Of a stretch of 64,000 nucleotides of DNA, positions 18,405 through 28,260 are shown one piece after another. How positions within the stretch are numbered: the stretch's first letter is position 1; every line of letters starts with the position of its first letter. This DNA comes from Candidatus Zixiibacteriota bacterium. Lineage in GTDB: Bacteria; Zixibacteria; MSB-5A5; GN15; PGXB01. Under the pieces are notes generated by a model, which made no database searches, was not told the DNA's origin, and was given only the letters and a program-made list of their open reading frames with translations. The stretch spans positions 1 to 64,000 of the forward strand of contig JAPLUR010000020.1 in NCBI GenBank assembly GCA_026397505.1. Reading direction: 5' to 3'. The position numbers and the translations under genes were made by a program.

Positions 18405-18910
18405 CTATTTCTTCCATTCCTTTTTCTTTTCCTCCGTCACTGCAGGAATTGTCGATGCGCTTTGATAATGATAGCAAAGACCCTCAGTTAGTTCACTCAT
18501 CGCCAGGCGAATTGCTGCCCTCATCTTATCATCCAAAAGATCAGACTTGATAATATCAACTGCACGCCCCGTAAAATGCAACGATTTTTCCCTATAGTCG
18601 AAGCAGCCAGACTCAGAAAGTCATCTTTCGCTTTCTTCTTATCTGGATCCTTGGCCCTTAAGTCCTCCTCGGCCGTCTTATAATAATTATTCAGCGTCGT
18701 TCTATTTGCCGTCGAAAGTGTGTCCGTTAAATAAATCTGTCCTCTATCAACATTGGATGTCCAATTATTAAAAACTACTTCTGCGCTATACATGTCAGTT
18801 CGTTTACCGCTATTTATCTTTATCTCCTTGCCGTAGTATTCGGCAACCGCTTTCAGATAATCCATAACATCTTTTGCTACGCCATCGGTCTTTCCAGTAA
18901 CCTTGCTCAT
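18405..18910 (-). pseudogene. M15-type peptidoglycan peptidase gene with a frameshift
   Basis: From ATG at 18910 (GGGAGG upstream) the frame reads 'YLKAVAEYYGKEIKINSGKR', typical of M15A/DD-carboxypeptidase-like domains, then runs into junk after 'STIGK' and stops at 18521. A -1 shift at the A5 run (minus-strand complement of 18585-18589) restores 'SLHFTGRAVDI', the family's SxHxxGxAxD zinc motif, and a normal end at 18405 (about 168 residues). One extra A would repair it. It could be a real mutation, a sequencing indel or, less likely, programmed slippage. The likely role is cleavage of peptidoglycan peptides. Proximity to the transpeptidase-like gene supports a cell-wall theme. Confidence 0.8.
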
Positions 18911-19487
18911 ACTATTCCTCCCTTAGCCAGACTTATATGATTCCTATATTAGTTGTTTTTGTGAGATGCTATCTTGAAATATTACTTAATTATCATTGGC
19001 AAACCGCTGATAATGTTATCTTCTGAATATGAAACTGCAAGCCGGCACGCAATTAATATATCCAGTTATTCGGACCTCCACCAAAGAGCACTTCAATAAT
19101 CACGATTCCTTAAAATTCGAATTATATATAATCAGACCGGGTTGATAACTCAATACCTAAGATTAATGCACTGGATATCCATTGTCAATAGCTTTTTGGA
19201 AGCTGTCCGGTTTCATTGCAGGAAACGGTGGCAAGGGGATGAGGCTCCCTCATTTGACTTAATTCATTTACAACAGCTTTGATCCCCATAGTCTGACCAT
19301 ATCCCTAAGGAGCCCGCTTATTGGAACAATCCGAATAGCAGACCAAGGAATCATTCGAGGTTTTTTCGCCCCAGCAATTTTGTCAGTTGGGGTAATTATA
19401 TGTAACACAATATATTACATCGACCCAGCCCAATCGTTCCAATTAGCCAAAGCAATGGACTTAAGTTAAACTATATCAAGGAAATAG
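18911..19487 (+). other. Gene-free AT-rich stretch
   Basis: Between the divergent M15-like gene and the PKD lipoprotein I see no coding pattern, RNA gene or copy of the dispersed repeat. Any promoter for the minus-strand cluster would be here. Confidence 0.45.
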
Positions 19488-19516
19488 TTGACAATAAGGT
19501 GGTTCATTCATATAAT
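19488..19516 (+). promoter_or_regulatory. Consensus sigma70-type promoter
   Basis: TTGACA (19488-19493), a 17-base spacer and TATAAT (19511-19516) are perfect -35/-10 boxes, about 75 bases before the PKD lipoprotein start. Confidence 0.8.
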
Positions 19517-19592
19517 TAGGCAGTCATTTTAAAATTTGATATTTTTATTTATGTCCTGTGTTAAGGCGAATCATTAATTCAAGGAGTTTATT

Positions 19593-21593
19593 ATGTCCCG
19601 AACTTTGGCATTTTTGATAATCGCGGCAATCATGATCTCCATCATCTGGTCGTGCAGCAAGGATAACAAGGTAACAAACAATAATACCATTCCGGTGGAG
19701 TGCGCAGATAGTGTTGCGCCCACCTATGGGACTGCCCCCTTGGAGGTTCATTTTGACGCCAGCGCCTCAGGGGGTAACGGGACTTACACATATGAACGAT
19801 ATTTTCATAGCGGTAGCGGTAAGTTCGAGATAGATGATACTATATACACTTATCTTCAAAAAGGCATTTATTATGCGACTTTGCGCGTCAAGAGCGGGAA
19901 TGCAGAATGCAATGACACCACCCGGATAGAGGTATATGGATATTCCTGCAGCTGCAGTGCCGACAAGGTCTCAGGGGATTCGCCGCTTCTGGTCCACTTC
20001 ACCGGCAGTGTTACAGATCCGGGTGCACACACCTTCATTTGGGATTTTGGGAATAACAAGGACTCCTCTTTGGAACAGAATCCGTCATATACTATTACCG
20101 TTCCTGGAACATATTGGGTGGAATGCACCTCAATCAATAGTGCACTCGATACTTGCCGGAATTATATCAAAATCGAGGTTGGCTGCAACGAGGATCTTTC
20201 TCTTGATTGTGAGATTGATGTCTTATCAGACACCTCGGGCCCGGCTCCATTGACAGCTGTATTTGAAGCTCCCGTTTCGGGCGGGTGTCCTCCTTATAGC
20301 TATGCCTGGAATTTTGGTGATAATAATACCGGCACCGGTCAGCATGTTACCCATCGCTATGATGCGACGGGACCGATGACGGTTCAATTGACGGTTAACG
20401 ATGTTAATAATAAGATATGTCAGTCTTCGACATTGATACGGGTAGATAATTTTTCCTGTGCGATATCGGTTCCGACCAAGATACGCGCCGGTGTCCCGGC
20501 GGTATTCACGGGGATAGTTTCGAATGGCACGGCGCCGTATAGTTATTCATGGGATTACGGGAATGGCTCGATTGGTAGCGGGCAGACCGACACGACCGTA
20601 TTTAATGAGCCGGGTCTTTATCATATCAGTATGACCGCAACCGATGCCCATTCCGGTATCTGTGTTAGTTATCAGGATATAATAGTGACCTGCTCGCCGT
20701 TGAGAGTCACGGCCCGGGCGGATTCCTCAGGTTTTCTGCGTGATACTATATCATCAACCATCCCTGCCAGGGTTTCGCTTATATCCAGCCCCGATGGCGG
20801 ATGTCCGCCCTTTGCATATGATTGGGATTTCGGTGACGGCAGTCAGCATTCTTCCGGAGTAAATACAACCCATGAATATTGCCAGCAGGGTATCTGGAAG
20901 GCGATTTTGCATATCACCGATACTTCCGGCAATTCGGCCAGGGACACCGTAACTATTGTCACCAGCACACCTCCAGGGAATACCATCTATTTGAATCAAA
21001 ATATCAATTTTGACCCCGGAAGTTTTACATATACTGATGTTGATTTATCTTGTCCGGGGACCTCCAACTGCTCGGTTACTTCACCATCCGACGGTCAGGT
21101 TGTAATCGATCTGCATCCTGGCTACCAGGAAAAAGCAACGACCGTTGTTGATAATGGAATTGAATTTACTATCACTCGCAGCTGCGGTGGTGATTCCACT
21201 GCTTCAGCCACTGTTAAGATATTGTATGGGTACTATATTGACCTCAATAACCATAGTCAGTACACGGGAGACACAATTAGCGCATCCGTGAAAATTATCA
21301 TCGAGGATATCACCGAGCAAGTCCCTATTGTATCAGCTAATTTGGGATCTTCAACGATTTCTAGATATGGAAGTACTCAATTATATTCATATCAGCAGCG
21401 TTATTATACGAGAGCGGATACCCTAGTCCGCCAGGTTCCTTTGGAACATAATCATGCCTACCGAGCCTATCTTGAAGTAGCCGGAAGTGCTAATAATGCC
21501 GGCATGGATGATATATATCTGACTGGTCAAATCGATACGCAAAATAAAGTTGCTGCCAAACTCTATCAGATACAGTTTATTTTTGAGCATTAG
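19593..21593 (+). CDS. PKD-repeat surface lipoprotein
   Basis: The 666-residue product has a signal peptide with lipobox-like 'IIWSC', so Cys21 should be lipidated. At least five PKD-type beta domains follow (about residues 30-470), with typical 'G.APL.V.F.......Y.W.FG.....' and 'GTY' patterns, e.g. 'YAWNFGDNNTG' and 'YDWDFGDGS'. The last 190 residues are a different beta-rich region. Many cysteines occur in pairs. PKD repeats serve as spacers or carbohydrate/protein-binding modules on surfaces. AAGGAG precedes the start, and a strong promoter lies upstream. It is convergent with the next gene, with adjoining stops. Confidence 0.88.
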   Translation: MSRTLAFLIIAAIMISIIWSCSKDNKVTNNNTIPVECADSVAPTYGTAPLEVHFDASASGGNGTYTYERYFHSGSGKFEIDDTIYTYLQKGIYYATLRVKSGNAECNDTTRIEVYGYSCSCSADKVSGDSPLLVHFTGSVTDPGAHTFIWDFGNNKDSSLEQNPSYTITVPGTYWVECTSINSALDTCRNYIKIEVGCNEDLSLDCEIDVLSDTSGPAPLTAVFEAPVSGGCPPYSYAWNFGDNNTGTGQHVTHRYDATGPMTVQLTVNDVNNKICQSSTLIRVDNFSCAISVPTKIRAGVPAVFTGIVSNGTAPYSYSWDYGNGSIGSGQTDTTVFNEPGLYHISMTATDAHSGICVSYQDIIVTCSPLRVTARADSSGFLRDTISSTIPARVSLISSPDGGCPPFAYDWDFGDGSQHSSGVNTTHEYCQQGIWKAILHITDTSGNSARDTVTIVTSTPPGNTIYLNQNINFDPGSFTYTDVDLSCPGTSNCSVTSPSDGQVVIDLHPGYQEKATTVVDNGIEFTITRSCGGDSTASATVKILYGYYIDLNNHSQYTGDTISASVKIIIEDITEQVPIVSANLGSSTISRYGSTQLYSYQQRYYTRADTLVRQVPLEHNHAYRAYLEVAGSANNAGMDDIYLTGQIDTQNKVAAKLYQIQFIFEH

Positions 21594-22565
21594 TTATAAG
21601 TAGCCGATTAGAGCAAAAGATAAAGACAAGAAGCTCTCCAACCCGGAATCAAAACGGGGGAGGGCTTCAATAGCGTCGGCATTGCTGCCGCTGGTCTTGG
21701 TAATGTGTCGGAGTAGGAACTCAACGCCATAGTGTTGCGATATCCTAAATCTGGCTCCAGTGCCGATACAAAGTGCGAGTTTGGTGTCGCTGACATCCTG
21801 CTGGAATCGTTTTCCAGTTCGGTCATAGGTCAAATCAAAAGAGAAGTTGGTAAAAGTGAGACCGACGCCAGCCTGCATGAAAGGCAGGAGTCGAGCATCT
21901 ATTTGTTCAGTAAGATCATATCTGACGCCGGCAATAATCATAAGATCCCGTAAGGTCGTATGGTCATGAAGGCCGACATCGTTGAATATATATGAGACGT
22001 TGCGCTTATGAGTAAGCCTGTCAAAGCCGGCGAAGGCTCTAAGGCGGGCGAAGCGCATTATTCCAGATAGAGAGACTACTTTCCCCGAATTATAATGATC
22101 CGCAAATTTGCCGATGGGCAGAGTAGTTCCGGCGCCAACCGCCAAACTGAAATGCTCCATCCGCTTCAACAGTCGGTTGCGAATATTCTCAAATTCTTGC
22201 TGATAAGCGGAGTTGAAAGGTCGTCCCGGATTGGCGACGCGGATTTGGGCACGGAGGGCAGCTTCAAAAGCCGCTGTCACAGAATCTTGCTGCTTACTTG
22301 GGTCATTTATCGTCTTATAATGGATTTTTGCGAGAATGAGGAATGCAAAAGCGCGTTCCAACCCACCAGCTCTCGATGACCGCGTTACTGATCTGGCTTC
22401 CATTTCAGCGCAATGATAATCCCCTTCCATAAAAGAAGTATCAGCACGTTGATATGAAGGTTTGGCTGAAACAAAGGAACAGGGCGATTCTGCCTGTGAC
22501 CATGATGACCCACTTAGAAGCAATATAACAGAAGATAGAATAAGAAAGATGCTCCATATTTTCAT
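21594..22565 (-). CDS. Outer-membrane beta-barrel-type protein
   Basis: I start the protein at the ATG at 22565 (323 residues), because 'MKIWSIFLILSSVILLLSGSSWSQA' is a complete signal peptide; the longer frame adds 26 unlikely residues. Residues about 25-125 are helical and may be TPR-like ('DTSFMEGDYHCAEMEARS'). From about 135 on, Gly/aromatic alternating strands ('SLAVGAGTTLPIGKFADHYN', 'FMQAGVGLTFTNFSFD') end in 'SLSFALIGYL', as in OmpA/OmpW-like barrels. The layout resembles FCB porin-like proteins of unknown cargo. Confidence 0.75.
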   Translation of the reverse strand: MKIWSIFLILSSVILLLSGSSWSQAESPCSFVSAKPSYQRADTSFMEGDYHCAEMEARSVTRSSRAGGLERAFAFLILAKIHYKTINDPSKQQDSVTAAFEAALRAQIRVANPGRPFNSAYQQEFENIRNRLLKRMEHFSLAVGAGTTLPIGKFADHYNSGKVVSLSGIMRFARLRAFAGFDRLTHKRNVSYIFNDVGLHDHTTLRDLMIIAGVRYDLTEQIDARLLPFMQAGVGLTFTNFSFDLTYDRTGKRFQQDVSDTKLALCIGTGARFRISQHYGVEFLLRHITKTSGSNADAIEALPRFDSGLESFLSLSFALIGYL

Positions 22566-22876
22566 ACATCTTGTTCTCGTGAAAAATGAGTAGATTATGC
22601 TGATCCTATTAGATTCTGTCATTCTCTCCTGAGTCATAAGCAATTATCAATGACCGTAAAAAAAGTTTGAAAATTCTTGGCAGCCAATATATTGTTCGGA
22701 ATTGAAATTGGCAATGGAAAAAACTGTTGATAATCAAATGGGTCTATTGCGCTGAATATGGCCAATGGCTATATTAGACAAAAAGGTAATCCGAATAACC
22801 TGATTTTAGCGGTTGAGGTTGCATTTCGTAGCTTCTACCCAGAGCAATTCTGGAGCTAAAAGAGGAATTAGCGATA

Positions 22877-24616
22877 ATGTCTGACTTGCAGAACGATTAT
22901 TCGGCTGAGCAGGAACCTGAGGGTTCCAGGGACCCGTTAGGTATTTTGCAGGATATAGTTGGGGAAAATTATTATGTTAAGGGATATTTGGGCGGCGGTG
23001 GATTTGGACATATCTATCTGGCCGAGGACACCAGACCCTTTGGCCCCAAGGTAGTGCTTAAATTCCTTAAAGATCCTGAAAATCAGGAGCGGAGTCGGAG
23101 AGAGGCTGAAATCCTCAGCAGACTTGCGCATCCCAATATCAGTAAAATCCTTGGCTATTTGGATGACTGCAATGCCCTGGTAATGCTTTATATTGAAGGC
23201 AAGACATGTGGGGATATGCTGAGAGAAACTGAAAAGGAACGTTTCCCTGAACCACTCTTACACCGTGTAGCGACAGGGTTGCTAAATGCTCTTGATTACG
23301 TCCATCAGAAGGAAATATACCACCGAGATATAAACCCTAATAACATACTCATTGATGCCAACAAGAATGTCTATCTCATTGATTTTGGAATAGCTAAGAG
23401 CCTATTAGATGACAGGACGTCCACAAGTGATCGCGCCTTCACCCCGAATTTCGCTGCTCCAGAACGTCGTTCGGGAATAAGGAAATATGACTACGCGCGA
23501 GCAGATATTTATGAGTTAGGCGGCACGCTTTTCAAACTGGCGACAGGTGGTATACCTTATGTAAATCCTGAGAAGCCCAATGCAAAAGAATGGGGGGGAA
23601 CCCGAGCTTCACTTCTGACACCCGAATTTCAGCGTTTTCTGAAAAAGGCCAGCAGTCCACATCCGGATGACCGATATGAGTCAGTCGCGGCGATGGAAAG
23701 TGATTTCGCTAAGATCAAGAGGTTATATTCTAGAAGGAAAAGGATTTCCTTCAAGAGCATAGTCACAGCTGCCATAATATTGGGAGGTCTTGCAGGCGTT
23801 TTTCTCATACTGAAAGAAGAGCGGTCGCCTGAGAAAGGACCGGTTGTTTCTTCTCCTGTAGAGACGGATTCGACGAATTTCGTCAAAAGGGATTCCATAC
23901 TGCCGGTTATTATACCTCCTCAACCGAAACAAATAGAGAAGAAAGAAGAGGTTGTTCAGACAAGTAATCGCGTGAAGGACGCTGTTGCTGAAGCAAAGCC
24001 CGATAAGGTTTCATTTCCTGTTGATAATAGCAAGCAGAGCCCAGAAATTCTGGTAGTGATGAAACCGAGAACAACTCAAACCCATATATTTATTGTTCCC
24101 AGCGATAATACGATTTTGTCGGTTGACGATACTATTCGCCCGATAGGCTCCGCCTTTGAGACGAGACAGGGCATTCATCATATTAAAGTGATTAATCCGA
24201 ATTGGCCAATTTTGATAGACACTTTTGTATCAGACCAACCTGAGATTACTCTGAGAAAGGATCTTAAGCAAGAATTCATAGACACTCCGGTTATTCCGAT
24301 TCAATTCGTTCTTGTTCCCCCTGGGGCGAATTCTACAGCGAGCCTTAGAATCAACGGTCGTATTCAATTTTTTACAGAGTTTCCGACAGAAACAATAAGT
24401 CTGCACTCTGGTCGATATGATATCCGGGTGGACTTGAATAGTGATCTAGGACAGACTGGGCACCTCATGGTTCCGGATTCATGTGCCATGTTTCAAATTA
24501 AGGGAAATGAGAGAATTTCAGGTTTCGCAGGGGCTGAGGGAATAGCAGATCTTGGTTCACTCACTTCAAACAATCTTGTGATTCTGAAGATATATTGGTC
24601 ACTTCAGAAGCAGTGA
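22877..24616 (+). CDS. Membrane Ser/Thr protein kinase
   Basis: The 579-residue product has a complete Hanks-type kinase domain (about 33-285): Gly loop 'GGGGFGHIYLAED', Lys62, HRD149-151 with Asn156, DFG169-171 and 'APE'. All catalytic residues are present. One TM helix (about 294-312) is followed by an extracytoplasmic region of about 265 residues with PEGA-like beta modules ('TILSVDDTIRPIG...GIHHIKVINP'). Such kinases pass envelope signals to cytoplasmic targets. No phosphatase or substrate gene is adjacent. The start has GAGG about ten bases upstream. Confidence 0.9.
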   Translation: MSDLQNDYSAEQEPEGSRDPLGILQDIVGENYYVKGYLGGGGFGHIYLAEDTRPFGPKVVLKFLKDPENQERSRREAEILSRLAHPNISKILGYLDDCNALVMLYIEGKTCGDMLRETEKERFPEPLLHRVATGLLNALDYVHQKEIYHRDINPNNILIDANKNVYLIDFGIAKSLLDDRTSTSDRAFTPNFAAPERRSGIRKYDYARADIYELGGTLFKLATGGIPYVNPEKPNAKEWGGTRASLLTPEFQRFLKKASSPHPDDRYESVAAMESDFAKIKRLYSRRKRISFKSIVTAAIILGGLAGVFLILKEERSPEKGPVVSSPVETDSTNFVKRDSILPVIIPPQPKQIEKKEEVVQTSNRVKDAVAEAKPDKVSFPVDNSKQSPEILVVMKPRTTQTHIFIVPSDNTILSVDDTIRPIGSAFETRQGIHHIKVINPNWPILIDTFVSDQPEITLRKDLKQEFIDTPVIPIQFVLVPPGANSTASLRINGRIQFFTEFPTETISLHSGRYDIRVDLNSDLGQTGHLMVPDSCAMFQIKGNERISGFAGAEGIADLGSLTSNNLVILKIYWSLQKQ

Positions 24617-24695
24617 CATTTGTCATTTAACAGCACATCTCTTGATATGATAGACTCCGTGTAACCGGGCTTGCCAGTCGACTTCGTACAGGTGT

Positions 24696-25290
24696 GACGA
24701 ACGGAGTGATCTATTAATTTCAAACAGGGCCAAAGCCTGGAATCTGTGGTTTCTGTGGTATGGGAGATCCGGCGACATTCCAGGCGGAAATATAGGGCCG
24801 GGAGGAGGCGCCGAAGAATTTGGTTAAATTGAAAAACGAAGCAGGAGCGGCCATATTTTGGGACCCAGAGGGAGCCATTTTTTCCCAGTGAAACCTCTAT
24901 GCATAGATTACTCAGGCGGCAGAAAATGATGGCCAAATAAGATACCCGGATATTAATGTCCACTTTTAATTAAGAAAGTGACCTGAAGGCTTGTGCCCGT
25001 TTTGTGACAACTCCAATACAAAACAGATCAAAACATATCAAAAGACATCAAAACACATCAAAGACCGAATTCATTGGCATTTTTGCAGTTATGACGGAAT
25101 TCCTTGATTATCAAGGGGTTGCGAAAAGGCTGCCTTACGAATCCGGGGTTCGAATCCCTGCACCGCTATTAAATCTAAGCTAATGACTGACAATGTGTTA
25201 CGGCGATCAATTTCAGTTTTTTGGACACGTGTGACAGAATTGTGGCATTTCTTTCGCTCGGCCTGGCTCCATCGTGATGCTCCGCCAGCA
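24696..25290 (+). repeat. Dispersed repeat, copy 2
   Basis: This copy is homologous to copy 1 from 'GACGAACGGAGTGA' through the decamer array (about 25015-25065) and the tRNA-like end (25139-25168), and on to 'CTCGGCCTGGCTCC.TCGTGATG'. Just before the T-arm it has a stem CCTTG/CAAGG. The minus-strand frame across it ('GFEPRIRKAAF') is a typical tRNA-shadow peptide, not a gene. With about 70 bases either side it fills the gap between the kinase and histidine kinase genes. Confidence 0.75.
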
Positions 25291-25532
25291 ATTCTATTCC
25301 AAGGTGGGATTCTTTCCCAACATTTTGCCCATATAGAATATGTCCATGGGTATGATAAATGCAATTATGATATTAAGAAGAAATTTATGGAATCTCTTTT
25401 CTATAGGTATTTTCTGATTTAAATAATACTCATACACTGTCATTCTGTTACCTATTAGGCGAAGTGGAGCCATTATATATTACAAGCAAAGCCACTCCGA
25501 GAAAATATACTTTAACCAGAATACTATTTGCT

Positions 25533-26852
25533 TCATTTATTATTTCCTGCCGGGTTGAACTCAATTTTGAATTCGGTCTTTTTTTCTTCGTTCATTCGAA
25601 GATTAAAACTGAAGCCGTGATTGACGAGGATTTCCCGGACGAGAGTTAAGCCGATACCCTGGCCGTTCTTCTTAGTCGTAAAGAAGGGGATAAATAAATC
25701 GGCGGCGACTTGAGGATCAATGCCGTGACCGGAATCGATAATTTGCAGAGTCTTGGGTGCGATCAAAGTGCGGATTGTAATGTTGCCGTCGGATTCAATC
25801 GATTCGGCGGCGTTCTTAACGATATTAACCAGCGCCTGTTCCATCTGGCCGACATCGATTTCAACATCAAGCGTGCCCGGCGCAAGCTCCCAACGCCATT
25901 CGATATTTCTTTTCTGGCACTCGGCCTGCATCAGGGTATGAATTGATTCAAGCAATTTATGTAAATCATATTTCTCTTTGAGTGGCGCCGGCATCCGCAC
26001 GATATCGGCATAATTTCCGACAAATCGGCTCAGTCCCATATTTCTCTTGATAGCAACATTGATAGCATCGGTATAATCGATCCGGTCGGTTTCTTTCAGT
26101 TGCGAATTATAATCAAGGATGGAATTGAGAATCGAATTGATCGCGCCGACCGAATTATTGACTTCGTGTGACATGGCGCGGATAACTTTTTCATAGGCCC
26201 CTTTTTGAGTTTCGATTATCTCCTGAGTTAATTCTTCGATCATAACAAACTGGCGATGAAAACCGTGATCCAGAAAATGCGACTTGTGACAACGGTACAT
26301 CCGAATGCCATCGATTCTGACGACCAATGGTTTCCCCTCATCTAAATTAAGCAGGCAATTCCAGGGACTGTTTGCAAGACAGTTCGGGGAGAGAATTTCG
26401 GAGTCCAAAACCTTCAATCCCAGAATCCGTTCGGCGGCGGGATTAAGAAGGGAGATATTGCCATTCAAATCAAATATTACCAAGCCAATAGGGGTCGCCT
26501 CGATTAATCGTTCCAGGAAATAATGCTGTTCGCGCTGGATGAGGCGTTCTTTTCGCAATTGCTCGATCATTCGATTATAGACATCAATCAGAGAGTCCAA
26601 TTCCTCATGGCCGGTTTTAATCAGGGTAGAGCTGAAATCACGATCCCGAATTGATTCGACGCCCGAGGCGAGGATATCAAGCGGGCGGACAAAATTGCGA
26701 TAGAGCCGGTACGAAATATAGGCGCTAATCAAGACCAATATTTGAATGCCGAAAAAGAATATTTTGTTATAGGTAAGCAGGAGATAAGCCAGAATGGTCA
26801 AGAGCAGATGAATGGTTATGACAAAGAATATAAATCTACGGCGCAGTTTCAT
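25533..26852 (-). CDS. NtrY-like sensor histidine kinase
   Basis: The start is placed at the ATG at 26852 ('MKLRRRFIFF', 439 residues), overlapping the response-regulator stop by 17 bases; the longer frame begins inside that gene. Order: two closely spaced TM helices (about 7-50), HAMP-like linker, PAS domain (about 115-220), dimerisation helix with phospho-acceptor His in 'MSHEVNN', and HATPase with N box 'NIVKNAAE', 'DSGHGID' and 'GQGIGLTL'. It should phosphorylate the co-encoded sigma54 activator. The periplasmic loop is very short, so the signal is probably membrane-derived or cytoplasmic. Confidence 0.92.
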   Translation of the reverse strand: MKLRRRFIFFVITIHLLLTILAYLLLTYNKIFFFGIQILVLISAYISYRLYRNFVRPLDILASGVESIRDRDFSSTLIKTGHEELDSLIDVYNRMIEQLRKERLIQREQHYFLERLIEATPIGLVIFDLNGNISLLNPAAERILGLKVLDSEILSPNCLANSPWNCLLNLDEGKPLVVRIDGIRMYRCHKSHFLDHGFHRQFVMIEELTQEIIETQKGAYEKVIRAMSHEVNNSVGAINSILNSILDYNSQLKETDRIDYTDAINVAIKRNMGLSRFVGNYADIVRMPAPLKEKYDLHKLLESIHTLMQAECQKRNIEWRWELAPGTLDVEIDVGQMEQALVNIVKNAAESIESDGNITIRTLIAPKTLQIIDSGHGIDPQVAADLFIPFFTTKKNGQGIGLTLVREILVNHGFSFNLRMNEEKKTEFKIEFNPAGNNK

Positions 26853-28218
26853 AAGGGATTCCGTATTTATCCAGCCGGCGGTACAGGGCGCCGCGACTGA
26901 GGCCAAGGGAACGGGCAACACGGCTGATATTCCCCTGGTGAATTTGCATGGCCTTCTGAATCATTGATTTTTCTACTTCTTCCAACGTGACAGTTCCTAC
27001 AGCAGGGATGGTGATTGTCTCGGATTGCCGCGGCGATTGTTTATATTGATCCTGAAAATCGTTTACTTCCATTATATCATGAGCCGTTACCAGAACGGTT
27101 CTCTCGACCAGATTTTTTAGCTCACGAATATTCCCGGGCCAGGGGAGAGTTTTCAGCCAACTAATGGCCATGGGTGCGACCTTCAAACCGGGGCGCCCGT
27201 AGAGTTGTTTGAGATTATCGACAAAATTCTGAACGAGCAGGGCGATGTCATCGGGACGTTCCCGTAGCGGCGGAATGTGCAAGGAGATGAGGTTAATTCT
27301 ATAAAATAGATCCTCCCGGAAATGTCCGGAGGCAACCATCTGTTCTAGATCCCGATTAGTGGCGGAAATAAGGCGAAAATCGACGGTCTTCGTGATGCTT
27401 GTTCCCAAGACATTAAAAGCTCTATCCTGCAGAACCCGCAATAATTTCACCTGATTAATTTGTTCGAGGTCGCCGATCTCATCAAGGAAAATAGTGCCGC
27501 CGTGGGCCGATTCAAAGCGTCCGATACGATCATATACGGCGCCGGTGAAGGCTCCTTTTTTATGGCCAAACATCTCGCTCTCGAAGAGGGCCGATGGAAT
27601 TCCTCCAAGATTGACTTTAACAAAGGGAGCATTGCGGCGCTGGCTGTTGGCGTGAATGGCCTCCGCCACCAGTTCCTTGCCGGTCCCGCTCTCGCCCAAA
27701 ATTAAAATGGCGGCATCGGTATAACTCACTCGTCCAACCATATTTAATATATAGAGCAATTTATCATTGACACCGATAATATTCTCAAAATTATATAATT
27801 GATTTAGTTTAACGCGATCATATGTCGATGGTGCGGAAGAGCCATCCCGGCGGGATAGCTGTAAGATCGTTTTAATTGAGGCCAGAAGATAATCGTTATT
27901 CCATGGTTTGGTTATGAAATCGGATGCCCCTCTTTTCATACCTTCCACCGCCAGCGGTATCGAGCCCCAGGCGGTAATGAGAATGACCGGCAGTTCGGGG
28001 CATTTTTCTTTAAGCTGTTCTAAAAGTTTCAGGCCTTCTTCGCCGGAAGTGGCGCGGGTAAAATTCATATCAAGGATGCAGAGCGAAGGGGTGCTCCTCT
28101 CGATGGCTTCCAAGGCCTGTTCCGGATTTGCGGCCATGATCATTTCAAAGCCGGCTCTTTTGAGAAGGAGATTAAGTGAGGATCGAATCGCCTCATCATC
28201 ATCGACTATTAATATCAT
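26836..28218 (-). CDS. Sigma54-dependent NtrC-family response regulator
   Basis: Starting at the ATG at 28218 ('MILIVDDDEA') gives a normal 460-residue protein; an in-frame TTG 30 bases upstream is less likely. Receiver domain (about 1-120) with the acceptor Asp in 'CILDMNF'; AAA+ domain with Walker A 'GESGTGKE', 'GAFTGA' (sigma54 contact) and Walker B 'GGTIFLDEIGD'; C-terminal Fis-type HTH ('ISRVARSLGLSRGALYRRL'). It is coded between the exporter permeases and the sensor kinase and probably activates the sigma54-like promoter at 32703, hence its own operon. Confidence 0.95.
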   Translation of the reverse strand: MILIVDDDEAIRSSLNLLLKRAGFEMIMAANPEQALEAIERSTPSLCILDMNFTRATSGEEGLKLLEQLKEKCPELPVILITAWGSIPLAVEGMKRGASDFITKPWNNDYLLASIKTILQLSRRDGSSAPSTYDRVKLNQLYNFENIIGVNDKLLYILNMVGRVSYTDAAILILGESGTGKELVAEAIHANSQRRNAPFVKVNLGGIPSALFESEMFGHKKGAFTGAVYDRIGRFESAHGGTIFLDEIGDLEQINQVKLLRVLQDRAFNVLGTSITKTVDFRLISATNRDLEQMVASGHFREDLFYRINLISLHIPPLRERPDDIALLVQNFVDNLKQLYGRPGLKVAPMAISWLKTLPWPGNIRELKNLVERTVLVTAHDIMEVNDFQDQYKQSPRQSETITIPAVGTVTLEEVEKSMIQKAMQIHQGNISRVARSLGLSRGALYRRLDKYGIPYETAP

Positions 28219-28260
28219 GACAGTACTTTCCCTATTGCAATGATCCAAGCATCATCCTGA

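Noticed and set aside
25089-25364. Minus-strand 91-residue protein with 'GFEPRIRKAAF'
   Set aside because: Typical reverse-strand shadow of a tRNA T-arm inside the dispersed repeat.
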